Below, piece after piece: positions 7,122-13,401 of a stretch of DNA of 22,932 nt. Positions within the stretch are counted from its first letter, which is position 1, and every line of letters starts with the position of its first letter. Source of the stretch: a virus. Under the pieces are notes generated by a model. It was not told the DNA's origin, did not search any database, and saw only the letters and a program-made list of their open reading frames with translations. The stretch lies in IMG/VR virus record IMGVR_UViG_3300042475_000595, positions 1 through 22,932 of that record. The stretch is one strand, 5' to 3'. Position numbers and translations under genes: made by a program.

Positions 7122-8432
7122 TTAATTAAATAAAGGTAAACATTTTTTAGCGACTGCTGCAACCACGTCAACTGTTACTGCGTTACCGCATTGCTTGTAT
7201 CGTTGGGAGTTGCTCATAGGCTTTACTTCTCCATCGTAGTTGCCATAGGCCGTATGCTGATCTGGGAATCCCTGTAAGCGTTCACATTCAATAGGTGTTA
7301 GCCTACGGATTCGGTAGCCATCAAATAGGCTGATGCCGTTGTGTTCGGGTTGCGTTAGTGTAGGTGATTCATCACGCAGGGTTTTGTTGTACAAGTCCAT
7401 TGCCTTAACCTCTCCCTCCCTAAAGTCATTCCGTCTGATGGTCTCGTTGACTTTCTCGTAGGTATAATTTGGTTGAACTACTGCTTGATTGCAACTCGTT
7501 TCAAGTGTCTGCGCCTTCTGCTTTCCTACACGGCCTCTGCGAGTTTCGCTTTGGGTGCGAGAAGTGTAAATGGTATCACCGCTTGTTGCTTCTTCGTACC
7601 CTAAACTTGTGGCTGACTTTACTCGTAGAATCAAATCACTTTTACCTTGATTAAGAGCAGGAACAATACCATCAGCATCGTACACTCGGTCTTGCTGGTA
7701 GGGTTGAGTGCCGCTATTAGAATCAAGTCTAGTTCCGATTTGCTTGACCTGTACTTTTGTTGGGTCTTTGTAGCAGCAAGCACTCAACGTAGGGGCAATC
7801 CCAGCTTCGCCATAGATGAATCCTTGCTGACCGCCTGTACCACGATGACCTACTATTTCAACCCCGTGTTGTTCAGTATTTGATTTATTGTTTTCTGCGA
7901 TAGGAAGTACTCCTCGCCAATCTCCTCCTGTGGTTGTAGAATATCCGACAAGGTATATCCGCTCTCTATTTTGGGGTAGAAACCAACTTGTATTAAGCAG
8001 TTGCCATTCAAGTCTATAACCCCCAATGTCGGTAAAGGCTTGGATAATCGCCCAAAAGTCTGCGCCATCATTTGAGGAGAATGTCCCTTTAACATTTTCC
8101 CAGACAAATACACTTGGTCGGCATTCGCTAATAAGACGGATTGCTTCGAGGACAAGAGAACTTCTTTGTCCTTCCATCCCCTTTCGGTTTCCTGCCAATG
8201 AGAAATCTTGGCAAGGACTTCCAAAAGTGATGAGGTTGATTCTTGGAAGGTCTGCTCCTCGAACATTGGTAACTGAACCGACATAGGTTGAGGTTGGGAA
8301 TTGATGTTTGTAAACTGCGATTGCGTGTTTGTCTATCTCCGAGAAGTAGGATGTTATTTCATATCCTGCTCGCTCAAAGCCTAAATGGAATCCACCTATC
8401 CCACTAAACAAATCAAGGTGGTTGATCTTCAT
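7122..8432 (-). CDS. C5-cytosine DNA methyltransferase
   Basis: The product has 436 residues from ATG 8432 (ATGA overlap with the preceding stop; an ATG at 8456 is possible). Motif I DLFSGIGGFHLGFERAG (7-23), motif IV GSPCQDFSLAGNR with catalytic C74, motif VI ENVKG (112-116), motif VIII QNRERIYLVGY (154-164), and late motifs IX-X RRLTPIECERLQGFP and QCGNAV are all present. Between VIII and IX lies a region of about 230 residues with target-recognition sequence and three 'GIAPTLSA', 'GIVPALNQ' and 'SPTLTQP' repeats, as in many phage enzymes. It methylates cytosine to evade host restriction. No matching restriction nuclease is seen. Confidence 0.93.
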   Translation of the reverse strand: MKINHLDLFSGIGGFHLGFERAGYEITSYFSEIDKHAIAVYKHQFPTSTYVGSVTNVRGADLPRINLITFGSPCQDFSLAGNRKGMEGQRSSLVLEAIRLISECRPSVFVWENVKGTFSSNDGADFWAIIQAFTDIGGYRLEWQLLNTSWFLPQNRERIYLVGYSTTTGGDWRGVLPIAENNKSNTEQHGVEIVGHRGTGGQQGFIYGEAGIAPTLSACCYKDPTKVQVKQIGTRLDSNSGTQPYQQDRVYDADGIVPALNQGKSDLILRVKSATSLGYEEATSGDTIYTSRTQSETRRGRVGKQKAQTLETSCNQAVVQPNYTYEKVNETIRRNDFREGEVKAMDLYNKTLRDESPTLTQPEHNGISLFDGYRIRRLTPIECERLQGFPDQHTAYGNYDGEVKPMSNSQRYKQCGNAVTVDVVAAVAKKCLPLFN

Positions 8433-8596
8433 TTGTTGAATGTTGCTTCGTGCCATTGCTCAAATGGAACACTAACTGATGAATCGCGGTAAGCGTAACG
8501 CAAGTGTATGGTCTCAATAGTTTCAATGTCTTTTAGGATTGATTCTGACAGGCCACAGGTCTTGAGGTCTCGGAGTATTTGGGAGATAGTTTGCAT
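8429..8596 (-). CDS. Small protein of unknown function (55 aa)
   Basis: ATG 8596 is chosen over the longer frame to 8653 because a leader motif copy at 8602-8611 lies just upstream. The protein begins MQTISQILRDLKTCGLSESI and is helical. It ends with an ATGA overlap into the methyltransferase gene, so the two may be translated together. I recognise no family. Confidence 0.65.
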   Translation of the reverse strand: MQTISQILRDLKTCGLSESILKDIETIETIHLRYAYRDSSVSVPFEQWHEATFNK

Positions 8597-8601
8597 TGTG
8601 T

Positions 8602-8611
8602 GATTGGTTTT
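8602..8611 (-). promoter_or_regulatory. Leader motif copy (AAAACCAATC)
   Basis: A perfect copy 5 nt upstream of the ATG at 8596. The match to the antisense repeat at 12960-12972 extends to 12 nt. No promoter-like -7 element is visible upstream here, so the motif is not simply part of a promoter. Confidence 0.65.
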
Positions 8612-8613
8612 AA

Positions 8614-8940
8614 TTATTCTTCTGATGCGACTTGAGTTGCCCAGTTCATCCACTTGATGTAGATGTCATTGTCAAGGTTTGGTATATTCCTGTAAATGGA
8701 TGTCGTGGGGTATGCGGTGGTATTGGTATAGCCATCCTCGTTGTATGACTCCTCTATGTATGTGATTTGCATCTCGTACTCGTAGAAGTCAGCAACGTGG
8801 GCAAAGCCAAGCCACTTGGCAAGAATCTCATCGGAGTTCTTGTCATCAGGGTTGTAGTCCTCAAGGGCATCCCAATAAGACTGTGGTAGCAGGTCGGCAT
8901 CTTCTAGCCAAAACTTTAGGTCGTTGTAGGTAAAGGTCAT
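8614..8940 (-). CDS. Acidic protein of unknown function (108 aa)
   Basis: The 108 residues contain about 22 Asp/Glu and only 5 Lys/Arg, a net charge near -17, and many Tyr and Trp. It starts at ATG 8940 directly after the stop of the 34-residue membrane protein. The strongly acidic, aromatic make-up recalls DNA-mimic anti-restriction proteins, and the cytosine methyltransferase gene lies two genes downstream. This is only a composition argument and I recognise no family. Confidence 0.72.
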   Translation of the reverse strand: MTFTYNDLKFWLEDADLLPQSYWDALEDYNPDDKNSDEILAKWLGFAHVADFYEYEMQITYIEESYNEDGYTNTTAYPTTSIYRNIPNLDNDIYIKWMNWATQVASEE

Positions 8941-8941
8941 C

Positions 8942-9046
8942 TTACAGGTTAATTAGAAATTCAACAAGGGCAAGACTGCCAATAAGGGTAAAGATAATCG
9001 CTAATGAAGCAACTGTCTTTGCAATAAGAACTTTGAATTGGTACAT
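8942..9046 (-). CDS. Single-pass membrane mini-protein (34 aa)
   Basis: An ATG at 9046 with leader motif copy at 9049-9058 opens a 34-residue frame ending at TAA 8942. The sequence MYQFKVLIAKTVASLAIIFT is followed by a second half rich in Leu, Ile and Gly (LIGSLALVEF), forming one transmembrane helix over about residues 7-33. It is conserved-looking only in its architecture; I recognise no family. A role at the inner membrane, such as superinfection exclusion, is speculative. Confidence 0.65.
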   Translation of the reverse strand: MYQFKVLIAKTVASLAIIFTLIGSLALVEFLINL

Positions 9047-9048
9047 CT

Positions 9049-9058
9049 GATTGGTTTT
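9049..9058 (-). promoter_or_regulatory. Leader motif copy (AAAACCAATC)
   Basis: A perfect copy 2 nt upstream of the ATG at 9046, overlapping the TAA of the preceding gene. Complementarity to the 12960-12972 repeat is 13 nt. Confidence 0.7.
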
Positions 9059-9314
9059 AATTGATTTTAATAATTCCTTTTGGCAAGTTGTTTTCGTAGT
9101 CAGCCCAAGTAGTAACGATAATCATATCGTTGCCTTCAAACCAACTCATTTCTTCAGCGCACTCCGTGAAGATGCAGTCTTTCTCAAGGATAGAGAACAA
9201 ACGCTTGTACAAGCCATTGTATCCCTTGTCCTTTTGATTCTCCAAGCGGTAGATAGCAAAAGAATTTTGACCTAATTCTTGGTAAACTTTGTTGACAATT
9301 TTGTTGCGGTTCAT
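9057..9314 (-). CDS. Small protein of unknown function (85 aa)
   Basis: The product has 85 residues from ATG 9314, just downstream of two leader motif copies and a Bacteroidota-type promoter. The sequence has a basic helical N-terminus (MNRNKIVNKVYQELGQNSFA) and a mixed charged middle with CIFTECAEEMSWFEGNDMII. I recognise no family. Being first after a terminator and a promoter, it probably heads a transcription unit that continues through the 34-residue membrane protein and the methyltransferase. Confidence 0.72.
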   Translation of the reverse strand: MNRNKIVNKVYQELGQNSFAIYRLENQKDKGYNGLYKRLFSILEKDCIFTECAEEMSWFEGNDMIIVTTWADYENNLPKGIIKIN

Positions 9315-9316
9315 CT

Positions 9317-9326
9317 GATTGGTTTT
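9317..9326 (-). promoter_or_regulatory. Leader motif copy 1 of a tandem pair
   Basis: A perfect AAAACCAATC 2 nt upstream of the ATG at 9314. Complementarity to the 12960-12972 repeat is 12 nt. Confidence 0.7.
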
Positions 9327-9330
9327 GTAT

Positions 9331-9340
9331 GATTGGTTTA
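9331..9340 (-). promoter_or_regulatory. Leader motif copy 2 of a tandem pair (TAAACCAATC)
   Basis: A second copy 14 nt upstream of the first, in the same orientation. It is the only tandem pair in the window and lies just below the promoter at 9349-9380. Confidence 0.6.
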
Positions 9341-9348
9341 TCTATACC

Positions 9349-9380
9349 CAAATATATAACAACTTTACTAATTATTCACA
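9349..9380 (-). promoter_or_regulatory. Bacteroidota-type promoter
   Basis: The -7 element TATATTTG lies at 9349-9356, matching TAnnTTTG. A TGTG at 9377-9380 is spaced by N20 and is a near match to the -33 TTTG. It lies between a terminator and the 85-residue gene, as expected. Confidence 0.6.
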
Positions 9381-9398
9381 CTCCAATAAAAAATAAAT

Positions 9399-9424
9399 AA
9401 AAAAAAGAGGACTACTTGCCCTCT
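9399..9424 (-). terminator. Intrinsic terminator
   Basis: On the minus strand AGAGG pairs with CCTCT around a 9-nt loop, followed by a run of T (9399-9405). The stop codon TAG of the 45-residue gene lies in the loop. It closes the transcript coming from the sigma factor region. Confidence 0.75.
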
Positions 9425-9549
9425 CTGAATTGCGTGTAGCAAACTGCTACCGCTTGGTCTTTATCTGGGTACTCGCTTCCGATAGCCTCCAAGCAGCGTT
9501 GGATGTATTCGGATTGCTTTTCACCACTTTTGGGTTGAGGGATTGGCAT
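9412..9549 (-). CDS. Stand-alone mini-protein with 'EYPD..QAVAVCY' motif (45 aa)
   Basis: ATG 9549 and TAG 9412 give 45 residues, MPIPQPKSGEKQSEYIQRCL followed by EAIGSEYPDKDQAVAVCYTQ. The pattern 'P.P..GE....+I.RC......EYPD..QA.AVCY.QF' is one I know from the N-termini of phage head-maturation proteins and from small stand-alone phage ORFs. Two conserved Cys (C19, C37) are visible. It overlaps the preceding nuclease-like gene by 29 nt and ends within a terminator. Function is unknown. Confidence 0.75.
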   Translation of the reverse strand: MPIPQPKSGEKQSEYIQRCLEAIGSEYPDKDQAVAVCYTQFREGK

Positions 9550-10024
9550 AGGTTAAAACTTTGAATGAAACTAATCTTTGAATGTCTGGCAACTCAAGTC
9601 TGCTTATCACATCCTCTCTGCCTTCTCTTTGGTAGTATTTTCTTGTAGCATCTTGCTTTGTGACAAACACAGGCTCTACAATCTGCTCACATAGCCGTGC
9701 AAGTTCTTGCGTTCTTACCATGACAAAACCACCAAGCTCTGGCATATCAAATGCGATGTACTCGGCTTTGCCGTACATCCATCCATTGTCACCTTTTACG
9801 TTCTTGAACTCAACCCAGATGGTGTTAGGGTGGTTGCCCCCCTTTACATCTACGGATGTTGTTCCGTTTAGCCGTGTAACGAAGTAGTCAATGTGATCGT
9901 AGATGTCGGTGTTGCGGTCTGACTTCTCACAAGAGTAGCCGATGGCCTCGCAAGCCTCTACAAATCTCTTTGCGGTGATGTCCCCAACTTGATTAGAGTA
10001 CACCCTGCGCTCGTTACTGACCAT
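9521..10024 (-). CDS. PD-(D/E)XK nuclease-like protein
   Basis: The 167-residue protein has an N-terminal helix and then a possible catalytic core: HIDYFV with D46, SVDVKGG with D59 and K61, and WVEFKNVKGDNGWMYGKAEYIAFDM with E72 and K74. This D...D/E-x-K pattern and the 'WVEFKNV.G..GW.YGKA.YIAF' phrase match a family of phage PD-(D/E)XK proteins I recall from marine phages. It overlaps the next upstream gene by 11 nt. A Holliday-junction or host-DNA role is possible. Confidence 0.7.
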   Translation of the reverse strand: MVSNERRVYSNQVGDITAKRFVEACEAIGYSCEKSDRNTDIYDHIDYFVTRLNGTTSVDVKGGNHPNTIWVEFKNVKGDNGWMYGKAEYIAFDMPELGGFVMVRTQELARLCEQIVEPVFVTKQDATRKYYQREGREDVISRLELPDIQRLVSFKVLTYANPSTQKW

Positions 10025-10418
10025 AAGCGTTGTATAGGGTCTCTAGTTCCTGCAACCTACCACGAAGGCAAGAGCCGCAGTTGGTGGGCTTCACGGAGTC
10101 TTTGAATACTCGGTTGTAGATTCTATTCACCTCCGTCTGCTCAATAGCGGTCACGGTGTTCCTGCCTCGCATCTTGCCCACAAACTCGTATTCTTCTTTA
10201 GTCAAGCATTCTGGCTTCCTGTACCTAAATAGCTTGTTCAGTTTCTCCTTACGCGCATCGCATCCGCAATCAACGCCTGTGGCTTCGCTAAACCAATCCA
10301 CCGCAGCCTTGATGCCTGTGGCGGTTGTGATTTGCTCAATGGTATCACCCAAGCCGCTTGGCTTCTTTGTACGCTTGGTAGGTGTCTTGGCAGTCTTCTT
10401 GGATTCGCTCTCTTGCAT
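10014..10418 (-). CDS. Cys-containing conserved phage protein (134 aa)
   Basis: After a Lys/Thr-rich N-terminal tail (about 1-20), the protein has GLGDTIEQITTATGIKAAVD (22-41), then GVDCGCDARKEKLNKLFRYR with CGC, and a C-terminal TNCGSCLRGRLQELETLY. Two Cys clusters suggest zinc binding. This layout is one I recognise from Bacteroidota phages but with no assigned role. It overlaps the 3' end of the sigma-like gene by 74 nt in another frame, and its tail end overlaps the nuclease-like gene by 11 nt. Confidence 0.75.
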   Translation of the reverse strand: MQESESKKTAKTPTKRTKKPSGLGDTIEQITTATGIKAAVDWFSEATGVDCGCDARKEKLNKLFRYRKPECLTKEEYEFVGKMRGRNTVTAIEQTEVNRIYNRVFKDSVKPTNCGSCLRGRLQELETLYNAYGQ

Positions 10419-10881
10419 TTTTTAGTGTGTTGAAAATTGATCTTGCTGAAATCTTGGTCTCATCCGCTAACGTGCGAATAGACATATCGGTGTTGTGGTA
10501 CAAGGCAAATATCTTTTTGTCGTACCAATGCCAGTCAGTTTGGGTTGACCACACCCTGTCGTAAAGTTGGATGAGTTGCACCTCTGCATCTTCATTGGTG
10601 TCCTCGTAGATAAACTCCTCAAGGATGTCCACATCTACAAACTCAAACCTTGCCCTCTGGCGCATCAGGGTCGCGTACATATTGCGCAGAGTAACGTACA
10701 CGAAGAAGGTGTTGACCTCCGTTTCGTTGTACATTATTTTCTCGGCATCATCAACATACTTGTACAACCGAACGTACATCTCCTGCACAAGCTCTTGAGC
10801 AAGGTCATCACTCGCCCCGAAGCTCTTGCACATCCGAATCCAATCGGTCTGCCGCTTTGCTAATACTGCGAGGAGTCCCAA
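10345..10881 (-). CDS. Sigma-70-like factor, phage-encoded
   Basis: The 178-residue protein looks like a small sigma factor. A region-2-like segment runs from WIRMCKSFGASDDLAQELVQ to EMYVRLYKYV (14-43), with the DLAQELVQEMY core-binding helix. A region-4-like helix-turn-helix is TDMSIRTLADETKISARSIF (131-150) followed by NTLKNARERI. The start is a TTG at 10881; the segment from W14 onward needs it. It would redirect host RNA polymerase to phage promoters. Its start overlaps a 52-residue gene by 22 nt. Which promoters it reads is not known; the two promoter styles in the window are candidates. Confidence 0.82.
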   Translation of the reverse strand: MGLLAVLAKRQTDWIRMCKSFGASDDLAQELVQEMYVRLYKYVDDAEKIMYNETEVNTFFVYVTLRNMYATLMRQRARFEFVDVDILEEFIYEDTNEDAEVQLIQLYDRVWSTQTDWHWYDKKIFALYHNTDMSIRTLADETKISARSIFNTLKNARERIQEDCQDTYQAYKEAKRLG

Positions 10882-11018
10882 GTGATTTCTACAATTACAA
10901 CAAACAGAGCAAATTGCACCGTGTGCATCACAATATCTTCTTCAAGGTAGTCGGTCTTTGACCAGTTAGCCCCTACGATAAGCCCATAGATTGGGTAAAG
11001 TCCTACGTTAAAATTCAT
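10860..11018 (-). CDS. Membrane mini-protein of unknown function (52 aa)
   Basis: ATG 11018 lies within the last codons of the DnaA-C-like gene (11-nt overlap). The TAG is at 10860. The sequence begins MNFNVGLYPIYGLIVGANWS and has a second hydrophobic stretch HTVQFALFVVIVEITW (32-47). This 'YPI(Y/F)GL..G.N ... HT.QF.LF ...' layout is one I know from small phage proteins. It sits upstream of the sigma-like gene and overlaps it by 22 nt. Function is unknown. Confidence 0.72.
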   Translation of the reverse strand: MNFNVGLYPIYGLIVGANWSKTDYLEEDIVMHTVQFALFVVIVEITWDSSQY

Positions 11019-11421
11019 CAAATGTGCGTTTAAGAGTTAGATACAATTCCTTGTATTTAGATAACTCTGCAACGACTTCATTGAGTTTATTTAGTTCCAA
11101 TTCTAAAGATTGAAAGTCGGGCTTATCAATGCAGGCCATCGGGTTCTCCTCAAGAACGCAGCAGGCTACTTTGTAGTAGTGCTGATAGTCCCCGTAGATA
11201 AGGCGGTCTTTGTGCATCCTTACGGCATAGGCTACGCTTGAATGGTCTTTGTCTATGGCCTCACCCAGTTCGTGCAGGGTGGCGTGATTGCGGAATGCTG
11301 ATACGAATGCTGCTCTAGCGGTGGATTCTTTATGCGCACGGCTTCCGTTATCAGAAAAGCCCAGACGGGCGAAGTATTGCTCTTTAGATACTTTTAGTTG
11401 ACGTAGTTCGAATGGTCTCAT
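11008..11421 (-). CDS. DnaA domain IV-like DNA-binding protein
   Basis: The product has about 137 residues starting at ATG 11421 (ATGA overlap), or 139 from ATG 11427. In the middle, FVSAFRNHATLHELGEAIDK precedes DHSSVAYAVRMHKD, which matches the DnaA C-terminal signature 'IG..(F/D).+DHS+V.YA...'. A coiled-coil-like tail follows (ELELNKLNEVVAELSKYK). It may bind phage DNA at DnaA-box-like sites or recruit the helicase. It has no AAA+ domain, so it is not a full DnaA. The helicase gene lies three genes upstream. Confidence 0.78.
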   Translation of the reverse strand: MRPFELRQLKVSKEQYFARLGFSDNGSRAHKESTARAAFVSAFRNHATLHELGEAIDKDHSSVAYAVRMHKDRLIYGDYQHYYKVACCVLEENPMACIDKPDFQSLELELNKLNEVVAELSKYKELYLTLKRTFDEF

Positions 11422-11648
11422 TTGCATTTACAGAGTCTTGCTCTGCCCTCGTTGTAATTGGTTATTATTTTAGCGATTGGCATAGTGAAGTGCTTGTGAT
11501 CTTTTAGTCTTTTGAACTTCATCTCACTCGCCCATTCAACTAAATTGTCATCTTTGTCTTGTACGATAGTGTAGTCAACCACTAGGTAGTCCACCCCATC
11601 TACTGCAAAGCATTCGTACTTCTGAAAGGGTGAGAGGATTTGCTTCAT
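11418..11648 (-). CDS. Hypothetical protein (76 aa)
   Basis: The product has 76 residues from ATG 11648, coupled by ATGA to the previous gene and ending by ATGA into the DnaA-C-like gene. It is predicted to be beta-rich in the first half (KYECFAVDGVDYLVVDYTIV at 10-29), basic in the second half, and ends in two Cys (CKCK). I recognise no family. Confidence 0.7.
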   Translation of the reverse strand: MKQILSPFQKYECFAVDGVDYLVVDYTIVQDKDDNLVEWASEMKFKRLKDHKHFTMPIAKIITNYNEGRARLCKCK

Positions 11649-11974
11649 AGCGAGTCCTCAATAATCCCTTGCAGGCGTTGTATCTCATAAATCATTTGTT
11701 CGCTATCAACTCGTAGCTTTGAGTTAGCCAAGTACATCTCATTCATCTTGCCTTCGGTGAACTGGCGGTAGTCAATGAACTGCTGCAAGAGTAGGTCTGC
11801 GTAATGGCAAGACATAACATGGTGCAGTAGGTCATCCTGTACCTCCCTGCCGTTTGCTTTGTCTGCTGCTTGCTTCGCCAACCACATCGCAGTTCCTGCA
11901 AGCATAAGTTGCTTCTCCCGAATGTAAAGGTCGTGTGAGTCATCAGAAGGGTACATCGCTCGCAGGTGTTTCAT
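11645..11974 (-). CDS. Hypothetical helical protein (109 aa)
   Basis: The product has 109 residues, all predicted helix, with a C-terminal coiled coil (NSKLRVDSEQMIYEIQRLQG at about 84-103). The start at 11974 lies 32 nt inside the helicase gene and the end couples by ATGA to the next gene. It could be a helicase loader or partner because of position and length, but no motif shows this. Confidence 0.7.
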   Translation of the reverse strand: MKHLRAMYPSDDSHDLYIREKQLMLAGTAMWLAKQAADKANGREVQDDLLHHVMSCHYADLLLQQFIDYRQFTEGKMNEMYLANSKLRVDSEQMIYEIQRLQGIIEDSL

Positions 11975-12875
11975 CTAATTTTATTGGCAGCAAGTTACGG
12001 CCGTTTATCACAAACCCAACATTACCTAATACGCTCTGCAAGATTAAGGGAGTTTCAAGGGGCGTGATGCGCCCACCAGATTCCATCTCCTTGACCTTAC
12101 GAACATGGATGTGCGTGTAAATCCAATCGGTTTCGTGTGCAGCGAATCGGTGAATCACGATTACGCAGTCTGATCTGTTGCCCCACTTACCGCCACCTTC
12201 AATGTCTGATGTGTTTGGCGGCATCGCCATACCCTCGTACTTGTGGCCTTTGTAGAATGTCTTGCGCATCGCCTCCGTAACTGGGTGAGCGTTGACTATT
12301 GTGGTGACGTTGTTCTGATGGGCAAACACCCGAAGGGCAGAGGCTACCTCGTAATGGTATTCGTGCATCCCTGTCTTGCCTAATTTCTTTTGGTCGGTTG
12401 ATAGGGAGTTGTATGGGTCTATCAATGCCCCCGTATAGTTCCATTCGTTCTTGATAGAGTTCATCACCTCAAGAAGTTCGAATGCGGTAAATAGCCTGTT
12501 GCCGTCAATAAATTGGAAGTACTCGTTGATGAAGTCCAACTTGCGGAACATCATGCCCTCATCAATCCCTTGAATGGGTTTGCAAACTAGGAACTCAATT
12601 AACTTTCGCTTGAGGCTTGGCACTTCATTCTCTGCGGAGTATATCAGCCACTTCTTGCCGAAGTTATACGACTGCAAAAGCATAAGGTAAAGTAGCGTGT
12701 GGGTCTTGCCCACGTTAGCGTGGCCGACCACTACGACAAACTCACCATCTTTAAGTCGTAGGTACTGATCTACTTCATAAACACCGAGCTTGCCCGTGTC
12801 ATAGTACTTGCCTTTTAAGGCTCTCTGGAGGTATGGTAACGAAGATTCGTTAGATAGTAGGTCGGGATGTATCAT
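11943..12875 (-). CDS. RecA-fold replicative helicase (DnaB-like)
   Basis: The product has 310 residues from ATG 12875. Walker A GHANVGKT is at 51-58, a candidate catalytic Glu at SAENEVPS (80-87), Walker B GALIDPYNSL with D153, a sensor NAHPVTEA (195-202) and the late SDIEGGGKWGNRSDCVIVIH (223-242) with IHR. This fits a DnaB or RepA-type hexameric helicase core without the N-terminal primase-binding domain. The protein ends SDVPF, resembling the acidic-Pro-Phe tip of SSB proteins. A terminator and a promoter lie just upstream, so it heads its own unit. Confidence 0.85.
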   Translation of the reverse strand: MIHPDLLSNESSLPYLQRALKGKYYDTGKLGVYEVDQYLRLKDGEFVVVVGHANVGKTHTLLYLMLLQSYNFGKKWLIYSAENEVPSLKRKLIEFLVCKPIQGIDEGMMFRKLDFINEYFQFIDGNRLFTAFELLEVMNSIKNEWNYTGALIDPYNSLSTDQKKLGKTGMHEYHYEVASALRVFAHQNNVTTIVNAHPVTEAMRKTFYKGHKYEGMAMPPNTSDIEGGGKWGNRSDCVIVIHRFAAHETDWIYTHIHVRKVKEMESGGRITPLETPLILQSVLGNVGFVINGRNLLPIKLDETPASDVPF

Positions 12876-12882
12876 TGATTCT

Positions 12883-12892
12883 GATTGGTGAG
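12883..12892 (-). promoter_or_regulatory. Degenerate leader motif copy (CTCACCAATC)
   Basis: ACCAATC is preserved 7 nt upstream of the helicase ATG at 12875; the A-rich half is changed. Complementarity to the 12960-12972 repeat is 9 nt. Confidence 0.45.
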
Positions 12893-12923
12893 CAAATATA
12901 ACAAAATAATTGACATAAAAAAA
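12893..12923 (-). promoter_or_regulatory. Bacteroidota-type promoter overlapping the terminator T-tract
   Basis: The -7 element TATATTTG (12893-12900) matches TAnnTTTG. At the right distance (N19) only T residues of the terminator tract are found, so the -33 box is weak. The promoter would serve the helicase operon. Confidence 0.5.
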
Positions 12924-12939
12924 CCCCTCCGTAGAGGGG
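12917..12939 (-). terminator. Intrinsic terminator with UNCG-type loop
   Basis: CCCCTC-TACG-GAGGGG (12924-12939) forms a 6-bp stem closed by a cUACGg tetraloop, one of the most stable loops, followed by T7 at 12917-12923. It ends the SSB-like transcript. Confidence 0.88.
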
Positions 12940-12959
12940 CTTCACACAACGACCTAATA

Positions 12960-12972
12960 TAAAACCAATCAG
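12960..12972 (+). repeat. Opposite-orientation copy of the leader motif (TAAAACCAATCAG)
   Basis: The plus strand carries the leader motif here, so the minus-strand mRNA reads CTGATTGGTTTTA across the SSB-like stop codon and into the 3' UTR. This is complementary over 9-13 nt to the leader copies of the early genes. It lies about 20 nt upstream of the terminator hairpin. Confidence 0.75.
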
Positions 12973-13397
12973 AAAGGGTCGTTGCGATTTGCGAAATGCT
13001 CGGTGTGTGATGCAGGAGCAGCACTCTGACCAGTCATCCAAGCATTGAAGGTCTCTGCGTTGGCAAGGATGGTGTTGACATCGTGTTGCGCTGCACAAGC
13101 GTACTCAACCGCAGCCTTTAGAGCAACCTGTCGGATGATAGAGGCGGAACGCTCATCGTTGCCTTTAGGGGCTGATGGGGTGTAGCTTGAACCAGTAGAT
13201 GCACCATAAGGATTGGCACGTTGGATTTTAACGGTTCCCTTTTCGTTCTTGGTGTACTCTACCTCATCGCCTACTGCGTAGGGAGGGGTTTGGGATTTTG
13301 CAAAGGCAGTACCGAAGTCTCCGTTGTCAAAGCGAACCTCAAGCTTGAATAAATCCTGCCATTGGCCTGTGGGGGTGATTGAAATAATTTTTGACAT
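12969..13397 (-). CDS. SSB-like single-stranded DNA-binding protein
   Basis: The 142-residue protein has a beta-rich N-terminal part (GQWQDLFKLEVRFDNGDFGT at about 11-30, DEVEYTKNEKGTVKIQRA at about 44-61) that could form an OB-like fold, a low-complexity linker (PYGASTGSSYTPSAPKGNDE), a helix, and a C-terminal NRNDPF. The final acidic-Pro-Phe resembles the SSB C-terminal tip that binds partner proteins. The family is one I recall from Bacteroidota phages but the assignment to SSB is inferred. It is preceded by a leader motif and followed by the antisense copy and a terminator. Confidence 0.65.
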   Translation of the reverse strand: MSKIISITPTGQWQDLFKLEVRFDNGDFGTAFAKSQTPPYAVGDEVEYTKNEKGTVKIQRANPYGASTGSSYTPSAPKGNDERSASIIRQVALKAAVEYACAAQHDVNTILANAETFNAWMTGQSAAPASHTEHFANRNDPF

Positions 13398-13401
13398 AAT
13401 A

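Noticed and set aside
7109-7171. N-terminal extension of the exonuclease gene to 7171
   Set aside because: It would overlap the methyltransferase end; the leader motif and stop position support ATG 7108.
7853-8284. Minus-strand frame of 143 codons inside the cytosine methyltransferase gene
   Set aside because: It is a shadow frame; the methyltransferase motifs I, IV, VI and VIII lie in the other frame.
12850-13098. Minus-strand frame of 82 codons across the end of the SSB-like gene
   Set aside because: It runs through a strong terminator and promoter and shows Cys/Arg-rich shadow composition.
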